A DNA stretch of 64,000 bases from Rhizobium cauense (GTDB lineage: Bacteria > Pseudomonadota > Alphaproteobacteria > Rhizobiales > Rhizobiaceae). Within the stretch, counting starts at the first letter, position 1; every line of letters begins with the position of its first letter. The stretch covers positions 248,001 to 312,000 of the forward strand of contig NZ_JAEUAT010000006.1 of NCBI RefSeq assembly GCF_019511525.1, written 5' to 3'. Both the position numbers and the translations under genes were made by a program. The notes below the pieces were generated by a model. It was given only the letters and a program-made list of their open reading frames with translations. It searched no databases and was not told the DNA's origin. Below are positions 1 to 7,306 of the stretch, piece by piece.

Positions 1-138
1 ATCTGTTCTGCCGAAACCGGCCAGCCAAAAGTCGATAGCTGACAAACTTCGAGCGACAAGGATCATCAGTGACAGTGAAACCATGAAGAGTATCAGCCTA
101 GCTGCTTTCATTGACCAAGGCCTCCGTGCCAATGAAAG

Positions 139-293
139 TCAGCGTTGAAGGTCGGCTCCATCGATTTCAATCTCCCAATGCCCGCCCTCAACGCGAGGCG
201 GCCAATGCGCTTTGCCCGGCGCGTCTTCGCGTGTTTGAGCTGTTCCTGGAGTCTGGCGATTTCTTCGCGGAACTTCGACGATTGCTTTTGCAT
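139..293 (-). pseudogene. traC-like conjugal transfer gene, frameshifted remnant
   Basis: From the ATG at 293 the reading starts MQKQSSKFREEIARLQEQLK, which I recognise as the N-terminus of the TraC family of Agrobacterium/Rhizobium plasmids (about 98 residues, a small coiled-coil protein of the conjugal DNA-processing region). Near position 186 the match jumps by one base into another frame, where GHWEIEIDGADLQR continues the family pattern (EIEI...LQ) and then meets a stop close to 145. A single missing G would restore the join. Neither frame gives a complete protein, so this is a relic. No other tra gene is visible in the first kilobase. The family assignment is from memory of TraC sequences. 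Confidence 0.6.
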
Positions 294-848
294 TGCTGAT
301 ACCTCTCGTACGATTGGCGCGAACAACAGACGGTCTCTTAGATCGCGTCATCGATCTACTCGCATATTTGCGGGTTGGCGCAGTCAATGCCTTTGAGCAA
401 CCCCAACTGTTCCGAGGGAGCGGGTGCCGAAGGCAATTATACGTCGCTTGGGCGACGCACTGGCAAAGGGCGGCCTACCAGCTCGCCCTTTGCCTGAAAA
501 ACCAATGAAGGTACCGGCGCGGGTCGCCCATGATGAGCCGTTCCGATTGCCGATGCTGCAGGCGACATCAGGGGCATAACTAACGGAGAGATCGAATCTT
601 TTGGCCCCTCAGATCCACAACGAGGGGCGTCAGTTGCCGTCAGTTCCATTCACATCAAGACGGTTGTTGTTCGGTTTCGTTGCGATCAGCATGTCGTCAG
701 TTACAGTGTTTGTTCGTGCAATGACGACAGCTTCGAACATGTGGATAGCTTCGAATTATTCTGGTACAGAACCGGAGGGACGCTCCCGGCGCTCAGCGGT
801 TGATCAGGAGCCGCTGCCCAGTCAACGTGAGAGCGTTGAAGTCTTTCA
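294..848. other. no gene recognised
   Basis: Only short overlapping open frames without ribosome binding sites or recognisable motifs. I see no insertion sequence ends, tRNA or strong terminator here. It is probably decayed sequence linked to the neighbouring traC remnant. Confidence 0.5.
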
Positions 849-1295
849 CTAAAGCGCCAAGACATTCAACAAGAGTTTCCGTAAGTCTGGCTCGTTGACA
901 TGTCGCGCAGCCTCAACCGGCTTCATCCAAATGACATTGCGCTCGGCCATTTCTGGAAATCGCTTCTTACGCCGCCGCACCTTGATGAGGTAAACAGACA
1001 CTAGTGGCTCGATCTTGCGTCCATCAGCAAGAATCTTGGAGTAGCGGAATTCACCGAACGGCTTTCGTTTGACCTTTCCAACGACGCCAGCCTCCTCCCA
1101 TGCCTCGCGTTCGGCAACCTCCCGGGGCGTTAGACCGTTTATGGGCCATCCCTTTGGGATCATCCATCTCCTCGTCTCTCGAGTGGTGATCATTAGTACT
1201 TCAGGGCCGTCAGCTTGCGAGCGCATGCAGATCGCCCCGATCTGGTAAGCAGGTGCCGGGGTCGAAGTATGTATACCGTTTGCCTGCTTATTCAT
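849..1295 (-). CDS. NUDIX hydrolase
   Basis: A protein of about 148 residues with a NUDIX box near residues 50-73: GWPINGLTPREVAEREAWEE, then AGVVG, matching Gx5Ex7REUxEExGU. NUDIX enzymes hydrolyse a nucleoside diphosphate linked to another group and often clean up oxidised nucleotides or signalling nucleotides. The substrate cannot be told here. A longer frame runs up to 1394, but I chose the ATG at 1295 because a GGTGAG-like site precedes it and because a stress-type promoter (GGAAC-N17-GTT on the minus strand, 1321-1345) lies immediately upstream, inside that longer frame. The placement suggests induction in the general stress response. The C-terminus ends LRKLLLNVLAL and the length is normal for a single-domain NUDIX protein. 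Confidence 0.88.
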   Translation of the reverse strand: MNKQANGIHTSTPAPAYQIGAICMRSQADGPEVLMITTRETRRWMIPKGWPINGLTPREVAEREAWEEAGVVGKVKRKPFGEFRYSKILADGRKIEPLVSVYLIKVRRRKKRFPEMAERNVIWMKPVEAARHVNEPDLRKLLLNVLAL

Positions 1296-1320
1296 TCGCT
1301 CACCGCTGATCTCGTGGCCG

Positions 1321-1345
1321 AACAAGCACGTGAGGTCGGAGTTCC
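1321..1345 (-). promoter_or_regulatory. EcfG/RpoE2-type promoter of the NUDIX gene
   Basis: On the minus strand GGAAC (1345-1341) is followed after exactly 17 bases by GTT (1323-1321). The S. meliloti RpoE2 consensus as I know it is GGAAC-N18-19-TT. The NUDIX start codon lies about 26 bases downstream, giving a short leader. Confidence 0.65.
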
Positions 1346-1757
1346 CGACCTCCTGGTGCGTTAGTGTTCGCCATGCGATGCTTTCGTGAGTCAATGAGAT
1401 GTCGAAAAGTTCCGTGACGCGGGCGGAAGGCTGCTCGGAGGCGAGACTGGCCGCGTTGAACGTGGCTCGAAAGACTTGCTGATTGGTAGCCTGTGGATGC
1501 TACTCCACGGCGGCAACAATGTCTTTCGGTTTCAATCTGACTTCGCCAGCCGTGCCACGGGTCCGGCGATCCAGGCGATCTCAGCCAAGTATTATCCTCG
1601 GACCCATATTTGAACCCAAAAATGAGCCATGCCAGCAGCTGAAAATGCGGCACTTCACAATGAGAAGGGTTCATTGCGACGTTGGCCGGGAAGCCAGTTG
1701 GTCGAGACGTCCCCTCGCCCACACGTTTTCACGGTTCTTTTGATTGTCAAACCTCAA
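1346..1757. other. no gene recognised
   Basis: About 410 bases between the stress promoter of the NUDIX gene and the end of the phytochrome gene. Open frames here are unsupported shadows. No hairpin with a T-run was noticed. Confidence 0.45.
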
Positions 1758-3899
1758 TCAATGCTGAGCGGCTTGGATGGGAGCGGTAAGAACCACGCGG
1801 AGCCCCGGCATGTTGTCCTCTTCGTCGAGGCCGCCTTGGAGCCTATTGACGATCGCCGACAGCATTCGATAGCCGAAACCCGTTGCGTCTGGATTCTGCT
1901 TGCCCCGCCCTCGGTCTGACACGATCAGACGTAGCGTTCCACGGTGTTGTTCCAACTTGATTGTCAGCGCGCCCGGACTTCCTCCATAGGCGTATTTCTG
2001 GGCGTTGATGACCAACTCGGTAAGCACAAGACCGATATTTACAGCCTTATCGGTCGCGATCAATACAGGGGTAAGATCGAGCGTGAGTTCCTCCTGCCAG
2101 CCGCGATCCATGCCTTGCATCATGTCGAAGAGGAGCGTCTCGATGTAACGGGAGAGATCAACAATCTCCACGCTGTCATCCTGATAAAGCCGTCTGTGTA
2201 CCAGCGACACTGCGGTGAGCCTCTTTTGCGCTTCGTCGAGACCCTCCTTCAGATCCTCCGATTTTGCCTCGCGGGCCTGCAAGCGCAAGAATGCAGAGAC
2301 CAGCTGGAGCGAGTTCTGAACGCGGTGATTGACCTCCTTGAGGAGGTAATCCTTTTGACTGAGCAGGCTTTCGTTCTCGCGCAAGGTTATAGAAAGTTCT
2401 TTGTTCAGTTCCCTCATGCGGTGATTGTTGCGCTGTTCAAGCATGAGCCGTACGATCCGGGTAGCCGCTTCCACCTCTGCATGGCTCCAGGGCGGTGCAG
2501 TGCCCCTGACATTTTCGCTCCATGCGGCAAATGAGGATCGTGGGCGTAGGGTTGCTCCTGGCTCCAATGGAATATCCTTATGAGGTTCTCCCGCCCACTT
2601 TAGTACCTCTATGTGCTCCGCGCGGAACCACATCAGTATGGTGGGCACTTCCGTGGACATCGTTACGCCGAGCAACCCGCTAGCCTGTTCACGGAACGCC
2701 TCCGCCTCCTGCCATTGTCGAGAGAGGCTGGTTGTCACGTAGGGCTGGCGCGATGCAGGAAGCCTCACATGCTCCGCGATCTTGCGCACGTCAATCTTGT
2801 CAGGCGTGATCCCGTATACGAGCAAGTCCTTACCTTGCACCGCCGCAAAGCCATCAGCCGCCAGCAATCGCGCAAGTTCCGGACCCGAATTGACAAAGAA
2901 CTCCTCCAGTGAACTGTCGTTGCCAAGCTTGGCAAGGACCACATCCTCCTGAGAACGCAAGCGGATACGCTCCCGGTAGAGCTCGCCCTCCTCTTTGGAC
3001 CTGATTTGTCTTGAAAGAGCGTTAGCCAGTGCTTGGCAACCCATCCGTGTCGACAACGGAATAGCCCGCGGAGAGGCGTGATGGCACGCTATCAACCCCC
3101 ATAACACTCCATCCTTGACGATCGAGAACGAAGCGGAAGCGCCCACGCCCATGTTCTTCAGGTATTGAATGTGTATCGGCGACACGCTTCTCAGGATAGA
3201 GTCGCTGAGATCAAGGTTTCGCAAATCGAACCGGGAACGAATAGGGCGCGGCTCGTAGTCCACGTCTGGAATGACCCGGGACTTGTTCCTGAGATAAAGC
3301 GCCCTGGCTTGCTTGGGGATATCCGACGCCGGAAAATGATGGTTCATGAAAGTGGATGTCCCAACGGCGGTGCTTTCACCCACGACGACGCCAGCGTCGT
3401 CATCGAGAAACTGGTAGACCATAACGCGATCATATCCAGTCAACTGCCGGAAGATCGCCGCCGCCTCCCGACAAAGTTCCTTGACACTGCTAGACCGCTC
3501 AAAGCGGGAACTGGCGGCATCCAGGGCGACCAGAAAAGGAATGGTCTCAACCGTCTCATCCTCGGTCGGGTCGAATTCCACAACAACAAAGGGCCCTGAC
3601 CGATAAGCCACTACATCGAGTGGCCCGCGCGGCCCCTGCATGCGCCCAAGCACGGTTAGCCGTCCATTCGTCGCGTCGGAAAGACGCTCCGCAAGTTTCT
3701 CTCCAAGAACATCGTGGACTGAGTTTCCAAGCGTCGGTCGACAGAGAAATGCGGCGACGTCACCCGCCTCACCAACGATTTCATTCGAGCTGCCATCGGC
3801 GACAAGCATGACTCCGTGCGGCTGGATGGAGCCAGGGATGTGTATTGGTTCAAGATCACACGAAGTCAGTTCGGGCGATGTGGCGGTTCTATCGTTCAT
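1758..3899 (-). CDS. bacteriophytochrome sensor histidine kinase
   Basis: A red/far-red photoreceptor kinase of about 713 residues. Domains in order: PAS_2 (about 10-110), GAF (130-290) with the phytochrome signature PASDIP near residue 188, PHY (300-480), a HisKA_2 dimerisation domain with the histidine in KEVNHRVQNS, and a HATPase with intact boxes (ELVINAQKYA, SDRGRG, GFGYRML). Cys14 in LTSCDLEPIHIPG is at the biliverdin-binding position of bacteriophytochromes. Start: the ATG at 3899 has GGAAAGGG just upstream, better than the longer frame from 3929. No heme oxygenase gene to make biliverdin lies nearby. A divergent blue-light-type kinase begins 209 bases away. The HisKA_2 type is common among kinases that act on the general stress response or on single-domain regulators. 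The partner is inferred. Confidence 0.95.
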   Translation of the reverse strand: MNDRTATSPELTSCDLEPIHIPGSIQPHGVMLVADGSSNEIVGEAGDVAAFLCRPTLGNSVHDVLGEKLAERLSDATNGRLTVLGRMQGPRGPLDVVAYRSGPFVVVEFDPTEDETVETIPFLVALDAASSRFERSSSVKELCREAAAIFRQLTGYDRVMVYQFLDDDAGVVVGESTAVGTSTFMNHHFPASDIPKQARALYLRNKSRVIPDVDYEPRPIRSRFDLRNLDLSDSILRSVSPIHIQYLKNMGVGASASFSIVKDGVLWGLIACHHASPRAIPLSTRMGCQALANALSRQIRSKEEGELYRERIRLRSQEDVVLAKLGNDSSLEEFFVNSGPELARLLAADGFAAVQGKDLLVYGITPDKIDVRKIAEHVRLPASRQPYVTTSLSRQWQEAEAFREQASGLLGVTMSTEVPTILMWFRAEHIEVLKWAGEPHKDIPLEPGATLRPRSSFAAWSENVRGTAPPWSHAEVEAATRIVRLMLEQRNNHRMRELNKELSITLRENESLLSQKDYLLKEVNHRVQNSLQLVSAFLRLQAREAKSEDLKEGLDEAQKRLTAVSLVHRRLYQDDSVEIVDLSRYIETLLFDMMQGMDRGWQEELTLDLTPVLIATDKAVNIGLVLTELVINAQKYAYGGSPGALTIKLEQHRGTLRLIVSDRGRGKQNPDATGFGYRMLSAIVNRLQGGLDEEDNMPGLRVVLTAPIQAAQH

Positions 3900-4107
3900 G
3901 TCGCCCTTTCCGGCACAGCTGGCAAACACTTAGAGCGGAACCACAAGCTTTCCAAGTGCATTACGGGATTTGGAAATACTTTGCTGAAAGGGCAACACGG
4001 GCGGCGGACGCGTGATCCCCCTTGAAACGATGAAGTTCGCGGATACATCCCGTGAACCTGCGACAGGTTGAAGACATTGGGCCCAAGTGGCTGACACGGA
4101 TTGAACA

Positions 4108-5214
4108 ATGCACGACGAGAACCACCGTCGGGATGCGCGTGATGCAGGCGACCGCCTCATAGCATCCCATCCATCCGAGGACCCTTTCGCGGCAGCCTTC
4201 AAGGCTACGCGCATGCCAATGCTCATCACCGACCCGCGCCAGGATGACAATCCGATCATTTTTTCCAACCGTGCGTTCTCCGAGTTAACGGGCTACAGTC
4301 AAGAGGAGCTCATCGGCCAGAACTGCCGCCTTCTCCAGGGCCCGGAAACCGACCAGGAAGCCGTTTCTAAATTGCGAAACGCAGTCGTCAGTGAGCGTGA
4401 CGTCTCAGTTGACATTTTGAACTACCGCAAAGACGGCAGCACATTCTGGAATGCCCTTTTTGTCAGCCCTGTTCGAGATCGCGATGGCAACGTTATATAC
4501 TTCTTTGCCTCGCAAGTCGACTTTACGAACATCAAGAGCAAGGAATCCGAGTTGGCAAACGCCCGTCATAGCGCGGAGGAAGAGGTTGCGCGGCGTACGG
4601 CAGAGCTACGCGACGCACTCAGTGTGAAAAGCGACCTTGTTCACGAGGTGGACCACCGGGTCAAAAACAATCTCCTAACGATCGCATCGATCATAAAGTT
4701 ACAAATGCGAATGACAAGAAATAGTACGGTTGAGAAAACGCTTAAATCCGTTCTTGACCGTGTCGAGGCCCTGAGCACGGTGCAACGTAAGCTCCTGAAC
4801 GATGAAAGGCTTGGTCATTTCGACGTTGCAGATTTCGGTCGGGATTTGGTGACGGACATCGTTGGGTCACTGAAAAGGCCCGATATCGTCCTGACGACGG
4901 ACCTGCATCCGGTGACGGTTTCCGCTTCAAAGGCCTCGCCGCTGGCTCTCATCATCAACGAGCTTGTCGGAGATGCCGTAAGGCGGGGGCTCAGCGACGG
5001 CGGTGGTGAGATACATCTGGAAATTCGCAGGTTGAACGGCCACTTCCTCATTCGGGTCGTTGATACAGTCACTCCCGTCGAGGTGGACGGTGAGCAGGAC
5101 GCATACAGCCGTGCAATGCTGGACGCCTCGATCCATCAACTGCGTGCGAGTATAGAACGTCACGTGGAAGGCCACAGAACAGAAGTGCGCGTAACCCTTC
5201 TTGTTGAAGATTAG
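4108..5214 (+). CDS. LOV-domain HisKA_2 sensor protein with degenerate ATPase
   Basis: A blue-light sensor of 368 residues. The LOV signature GQNCRLLQG is present with the photoactive cysteine at residue 73, inside a PAS core with PAC (about 35-150). A coiled linker leads to a HisKA_2 domain with His183 in HEVDHRVKNN. The C-terminal HATPase is unusual: the N-box reads NELVGDAVRRG where the family has NELVTNAxKHA, and the G1 box reads VVDTVTPV where DxGxG is expected. No clear G2 box follows. I infer that ATP binding is weak or lost, so the protein may work as a pseudokinase, phosphatase or hetero-oligomer partner. It is followed after 14 bases by a receiver gene, likely one operon. A weaker stress-type promoter candidate (GGAAC at 3936, then TT after 19 bases) lies upstream. 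Confidence 0.92.
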   Translation: MHDENHRRDARDAGDRLIASHPSEDPFAAAFKATRMPMLITDPRQDDNPIIFSNRAFSELTGYSQEELIGQNCRLLQGPETDQEAVSKLRNAVVSERDVSVDILNYRKDGSTFWNALFVSPVRDRDGNVIYFFASQVDFTNIKSKESELANARHSAEEEVARRTAELRDALSVKSDLVHEVDHRVKNNLLTIASIIKLQMRMTRNSTVEKTLKSVLDRVEALSTVQRKLLNDERLGHFDVADFGRDLVTDIVGSLKRPDIVLTTDLHPVTVSASKASPLALIINELVGDAVRRGLSDGGGEIHLEIRRLNGHFLIRVVDTVTPVEVDGEQDAYSRAMLDASIHQLRASIERHVEGHRTEVRVTLLVED

Positions 5215-5228
5215 GAAAGGACCGAGTC

Positions 5229-5687
5229 TTGAGAACGCTTATCGTTGAAGACGAGATGTTGCTCGCTATGGAATTGGAAAGCGAGATCGAGGCAAGCAGT
5301 CATCAGGTCATTGGGATTGCTGGAAATTATGAGGAGGCAATCCAGCTTATTGACCAGGGTAGCCCAGAATTCGCATTTGTAGATATCCAGCTCCGCGATG
5401 GCCCGACCGGTATTGATATCGGCCGCAAGCTGAGCTCGAAGAGTATTCCCTTCGTTTTTGTCTCTGGAAACCTCAAGAGAATCCCATCCGACTATGCGGG
5501 TGCCCTAGGCGCCATAGAGAAGCCCTATACGATCAACGGCCTCAAAAATGCACTATCTTATGTCGACGCAGTAGTCTCGGGATCGCGTCCACCCTCCCCT
5601 CCCCCCAGCCTCCTTGTGTTCGAGCCACCCGGTGAATCAGACGCGGAAGTCACGTCAAGACAGCGGCAAAGCGGCGCTGCGGCCTAA
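5229..5687 (+). CDS. single-domain response regulator
   Basis: A receiver protein of 152 residues with acidic pair E8-D9, phosphoacceptor Asp52 (FAFVDIQL), a serine switch residue in PFVFVSGN, and the conserved lysine in IEKPY. There is no output domain; the last 30 residues are Pro/Ser-rich. The PFVFVSGN stretch is close to the FAT GUY motif of single-domain regulators that work with HWE/HisKA_2 kinases in the general stress response. The start codon is TTG at 5229, preceded by AGGAAAGGA. The gene sits directly behind the LOV protein, so its natural donor may be that protein, the phytochrome kinase, or both. If the LOV protein cannot autophosphorylate, the phytochrome kinase is the better candidate donor. 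This is inference. Confidence 0.93.
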   Translation: MRTLIVEDEMLLAMELESEIEASSHQVIGIAGNYEEAIQLIDQGSPEFAFVDIQLRDGPTGIDIGRKLSSKSIPFVFVSGNLKRIPSDYAGALGAIEKPYTINGLKNALSYVDAVVSGSRPPSPPPSLLVFEPPGESDAEVTSRQRQSGAAA

Positions 5688-5703
5688 GCCTTTCACCGCC
5701 AAT

Positions 5704-5801
5704 CGCATCCTTCCGGATGCGCCCCTGCCCCGTCGCTAAGGCCTGTAACGGTGATGTCTCTGCGGTAAGCGCCCTCACTGAACCCGGCGTCTCCGTTACA
5801 G
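5704..5801 (+). other. structured RNA region after the receiver gene
   Basis: Two inverted repeats lie here: CGCATCC/GGATGCG (5704-5710 and 5715-5721) and a perfect 9-base pair CTGTAACGG/CCGTTACAG (5743-5751 and 5793-5801) that can enclose a smaller GCGCC/GGCGT stem. They abut the terminator that follows. This could be a 3' UTR structure, a small RNA, or a rhizobial intergenic mosaic repeat. Confidence 0.4.
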
Positions 5802-5850
5802 CCAGCCAATCCGGCGAGTGGCGAAAGCTCACTGGGTTGGCCGGCTTTTG
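5802..5850 (+). terminator. intrinsic terminator of the LOV-receiver operon
   Basis: CCAGCCAATCC (5802-5812) pairs with GGGTTGGCCGG (5834-5844) apart from one mismatch and one G-T pair. A GAAA-loop hairpin lies inside, and the stem is followed by CTTTTG. Confidence 0.65.
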
Positions 5851-6201
5851 TTGCAAGATGCATTTACAAAAAATTCCATGAATTTGGCGCTAACATCTTG
5901 AACACTGAATGTCTTGAGACAATCTCAGCTCTGCCTGGAGATTTTCGCTCCCATGCTGAAGGTTTTTAGGAGGCACAATGATGAGAATTCGAAGCTAAGA
6001 TCCGCGTCAGGTTGGAGCCGCGACGCCGATATGGCCTAGCCGGTCCAAGAGGCCAACACGTCTACCACGTCTGTGATCGTGGACAAATTCACGGCACCCC
6101 GGGGCTAGGACATGCCTACAATAAGGATCGTTGGCCCTTGGGCGGTTGAACTCGCGACGTCGTTTGAGGACGTTCGCGCTTTTGTTTGCTGGAGAGCTCT
6201 C
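5851..6201. other. no gene recognised
   Basis: About 350 bases between the terminator and the next small gene. I see no convincing frame, promoter motif of the two stress types, or repeat. Confidence 0.4.
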
Positions 6202-6426
6202 ATGAGGCTTGTACAACTGACGTTGATTGGGCAGGCAGCGATGCCCGTGTTCATAAACCCGGATCAGGTGGTCGCCTTGGTGGCGCTACCCGACCGAACA
6301 CAGATTGTCACTAGGGCCACGAGCGCTCACGGAGCGTCAATTGTCTACGATGTGACAGAATTGGCTGCAGAGGTCGTTCGACAGCTATCGGCCAATGTCA
6401 CGACTGGCCCGCAAGGTCGAGCGTGA
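6202..6426 (+). CDS. small hypothetical protein
   Basis: A 74-residue protein beginning MRLVQLTLIGQAAMPVFINP. The ATG at 6202 has GGAGAGC at good spacing, so I prefer it over the longer frame from 6112, which has no such site. The sequence suggests a small beta-rich fold (VQLTLIG, VVALVAL, IVYDV) with a helical end (ELAAEVVRQL). No signal peptide or membrane segment is seen. The pattern of a short protein with the phrase FINPDQVV is one I associate with small conserved rhizobial proteins of unknown role, but I cannot name a family. It stands alone between the LOV operon and the candidate small RNA. Confidence 0.55.
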   Translation: MRLVQLTLIGQAAMPVFINPDQVVALVALPDRTQIVTRATSAHGASIVYDVTELAAEVVRQLSANVTTGPQGRA

Positions 6427-6625
6427 AATAAACGCGCATAGGAAGTAGGGAAGCATTCTCCGGACTTCCTGACTGCGGCGCCGCGGGCTCGCCTGTGGAT
6501 CCGAATCCGTCGGTTTGGGTCGCACGCCCCATCGGAGCTTCGCTCGGCGCGTTCCATTCCTAATTCTTGGGAAACTGGCCATCGTTATGCCGCACAATGT
6601 ATCTGGCGTACAATTGCAGTTAGGG
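6427..6625. other. intergenic, no gene recognised
   Basis: About 200 bases before the stress promoter of the candidate small RNA. Nothing supported is seen. Confidence 0.4.
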
Positions 6626-6650
6626 GGAACATTGCGGCAGGCGCAAGGTT
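6626..6650 (+). promoter_or_regulatory. EcfG/RpoE2-type promoter of a candidate small RNA
   Basis: GGAAC (6626-6630), 17 bases, then GTT (6648-6650). There is no supported reading frame directly downstream, but a strong hairpin terminator ends about 75 bases after the expected start of transcription. Confidence 0.6.
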
Positions 6651-6656
6651 AGGCGA

Positions 6657-6731
6657 CGCCATTCCCGCTTGTTCCCTTCTCCTGCGGCGGGTACCTCGCC
6701 GGGGAGCGGCGCGCCCCGCTCCCGGCATTTT
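6657..6731 (+). ncRNA. candidate general-stress small RNA
   Basis: Transcription from the promoter at 6626-6650 should begin near 6657 and stop at the hairpin 6698-6726 plus ATTTTCC, giving an RNA of about 75 bases. The 5' part can form a stem CCCGC/GCGGG (6664-6668 and 6687-6691) that exposes an 18-base pyrimidine-rich loop containing CCCTTCTCCTGC. A short RNA under the EcfG-type sigma factor, with a C-rich 5' loop and an intrinsic terminator, recalls GsrN of Caulobacter. That likeness is inference from layout and structure, not from alignment. An alternative pairing (GGCGGG/CTCGCC) competes with the loop stem. Transcript ends are predicted, not measured. Confidence 0.45.
6698..6731 (+). terminator. 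intrinsic terminator of the candidate small RNA
   Basis: GCCGGGGAGCGG (6698-6709) pairs with CCGCTCCCGGC (6716-6726) with one bulged G. ATTTTCC follows. Confidence 0.65.
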
Positions 6732-6825
6732 CCTGCAAAATTTCTTGGTTCGAATGTCGAAAATTTAGCTAGCAGAGCCATATTTAAAAGGTGCGCTGAC
6801 GCGTCACCCCTCACCGCCAGTGCAC

Positions 6826-6872
6826 GGCCGGCTCATGAAGGCGAGTGGAGTGCTGCAATGATTGAGCCGGCC
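6826..6872. repeat. 10-base perfect inverted repeat
   Basis: GGCCGGCTCA (6826-6835) and TGAGCCGGCC (6863-6872) are exact inverted copies 27 bases apart. No T-run follows on either strand, so a protein-binding or RNA-structure role is as likely as termination. It lies downstream of the receiver gene that ends at 6947. Confidence 0.5.
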
Positions 6873-6946
6873 GCCGACCCCAAGTCGGAAACGCAGAATA
6901 TTCCAATGGCACCTCAATCGGGCGATCTGTTGACGTCCGCCTACAG

Positions 6947-7306
6947 TTACAAACCAAGCGCTTCCAGAGCCTGCCGCAGGTCGATCGGCTTAGAGAGGCA
7001 GGGGATGTCGCACAAGCCCTCAGGCAACGAGGCGGCTTCATAGCCTGTAACAAAGACCACCGGCGTCTGCCGCTCTCTTAATGCCTCTGCCGCCGGATAA
7101 ACTTGCTGACCGCCGAGGTTGACGTCGAGAATGGCGGCGTCGATAGTCGAACCAGACGCGATAGCCTCAAGAACGTCTTGAAGCGTAGCAAAGGGGCCGA
7201 CAACTGCGAGGCCTGCCTCCTCGAGGCTCAATTGTAGATCATCCGCCAATATGTACTCGTCTTCAGCCACGAGCACTCGACGACCAGCATGCGTGCGATC
7301 AGACAT
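6947..7306 (-). CDS. single-domain response regulator, FAT GUY-like
   Basis: A 119-residue receiver with no output domain: acidic pair near residues 15-16 (VLVAEDEY), phosphoacceptor Asp61 (AAILDVNLGG) and lysine in LSKPID. The stretch TPVVFVTGYE fits the FAT GUY motif (PFxFATGY) of single-domain regulators known from general stress signalling, such as SdrG and MrrA. Its start overlaps the last bases of the upstream multi-PAS HWE kinase gene (kinase stop at 7299, receiver start at 7306), so the two are co-translated and the kinase is its obvious phosphodonor. It may pass phosphate on or act as a sink. Confidence 0.93.
   Translation of the reverse strand: MSDRTHAGRRVLVAEDEYILADDLQLSLEEAGLAVVGPFATLQDVLEAIASGSTIDAAILDVNLGGQQVYPAAEALRERQTPVVFVTGYEAASLPEGLCDIPCLSKPIDLRQALEALGL

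Noticed and set aside
6858..7043. 61-codon plus-strand frame with a GGAG site (MIEPAADPKSETQN...)
   Set aside because: Its last 97 bases are antisense to the receiver gene, a terminator separates it from the promoter at 6626, and the sequence shows no known motif.
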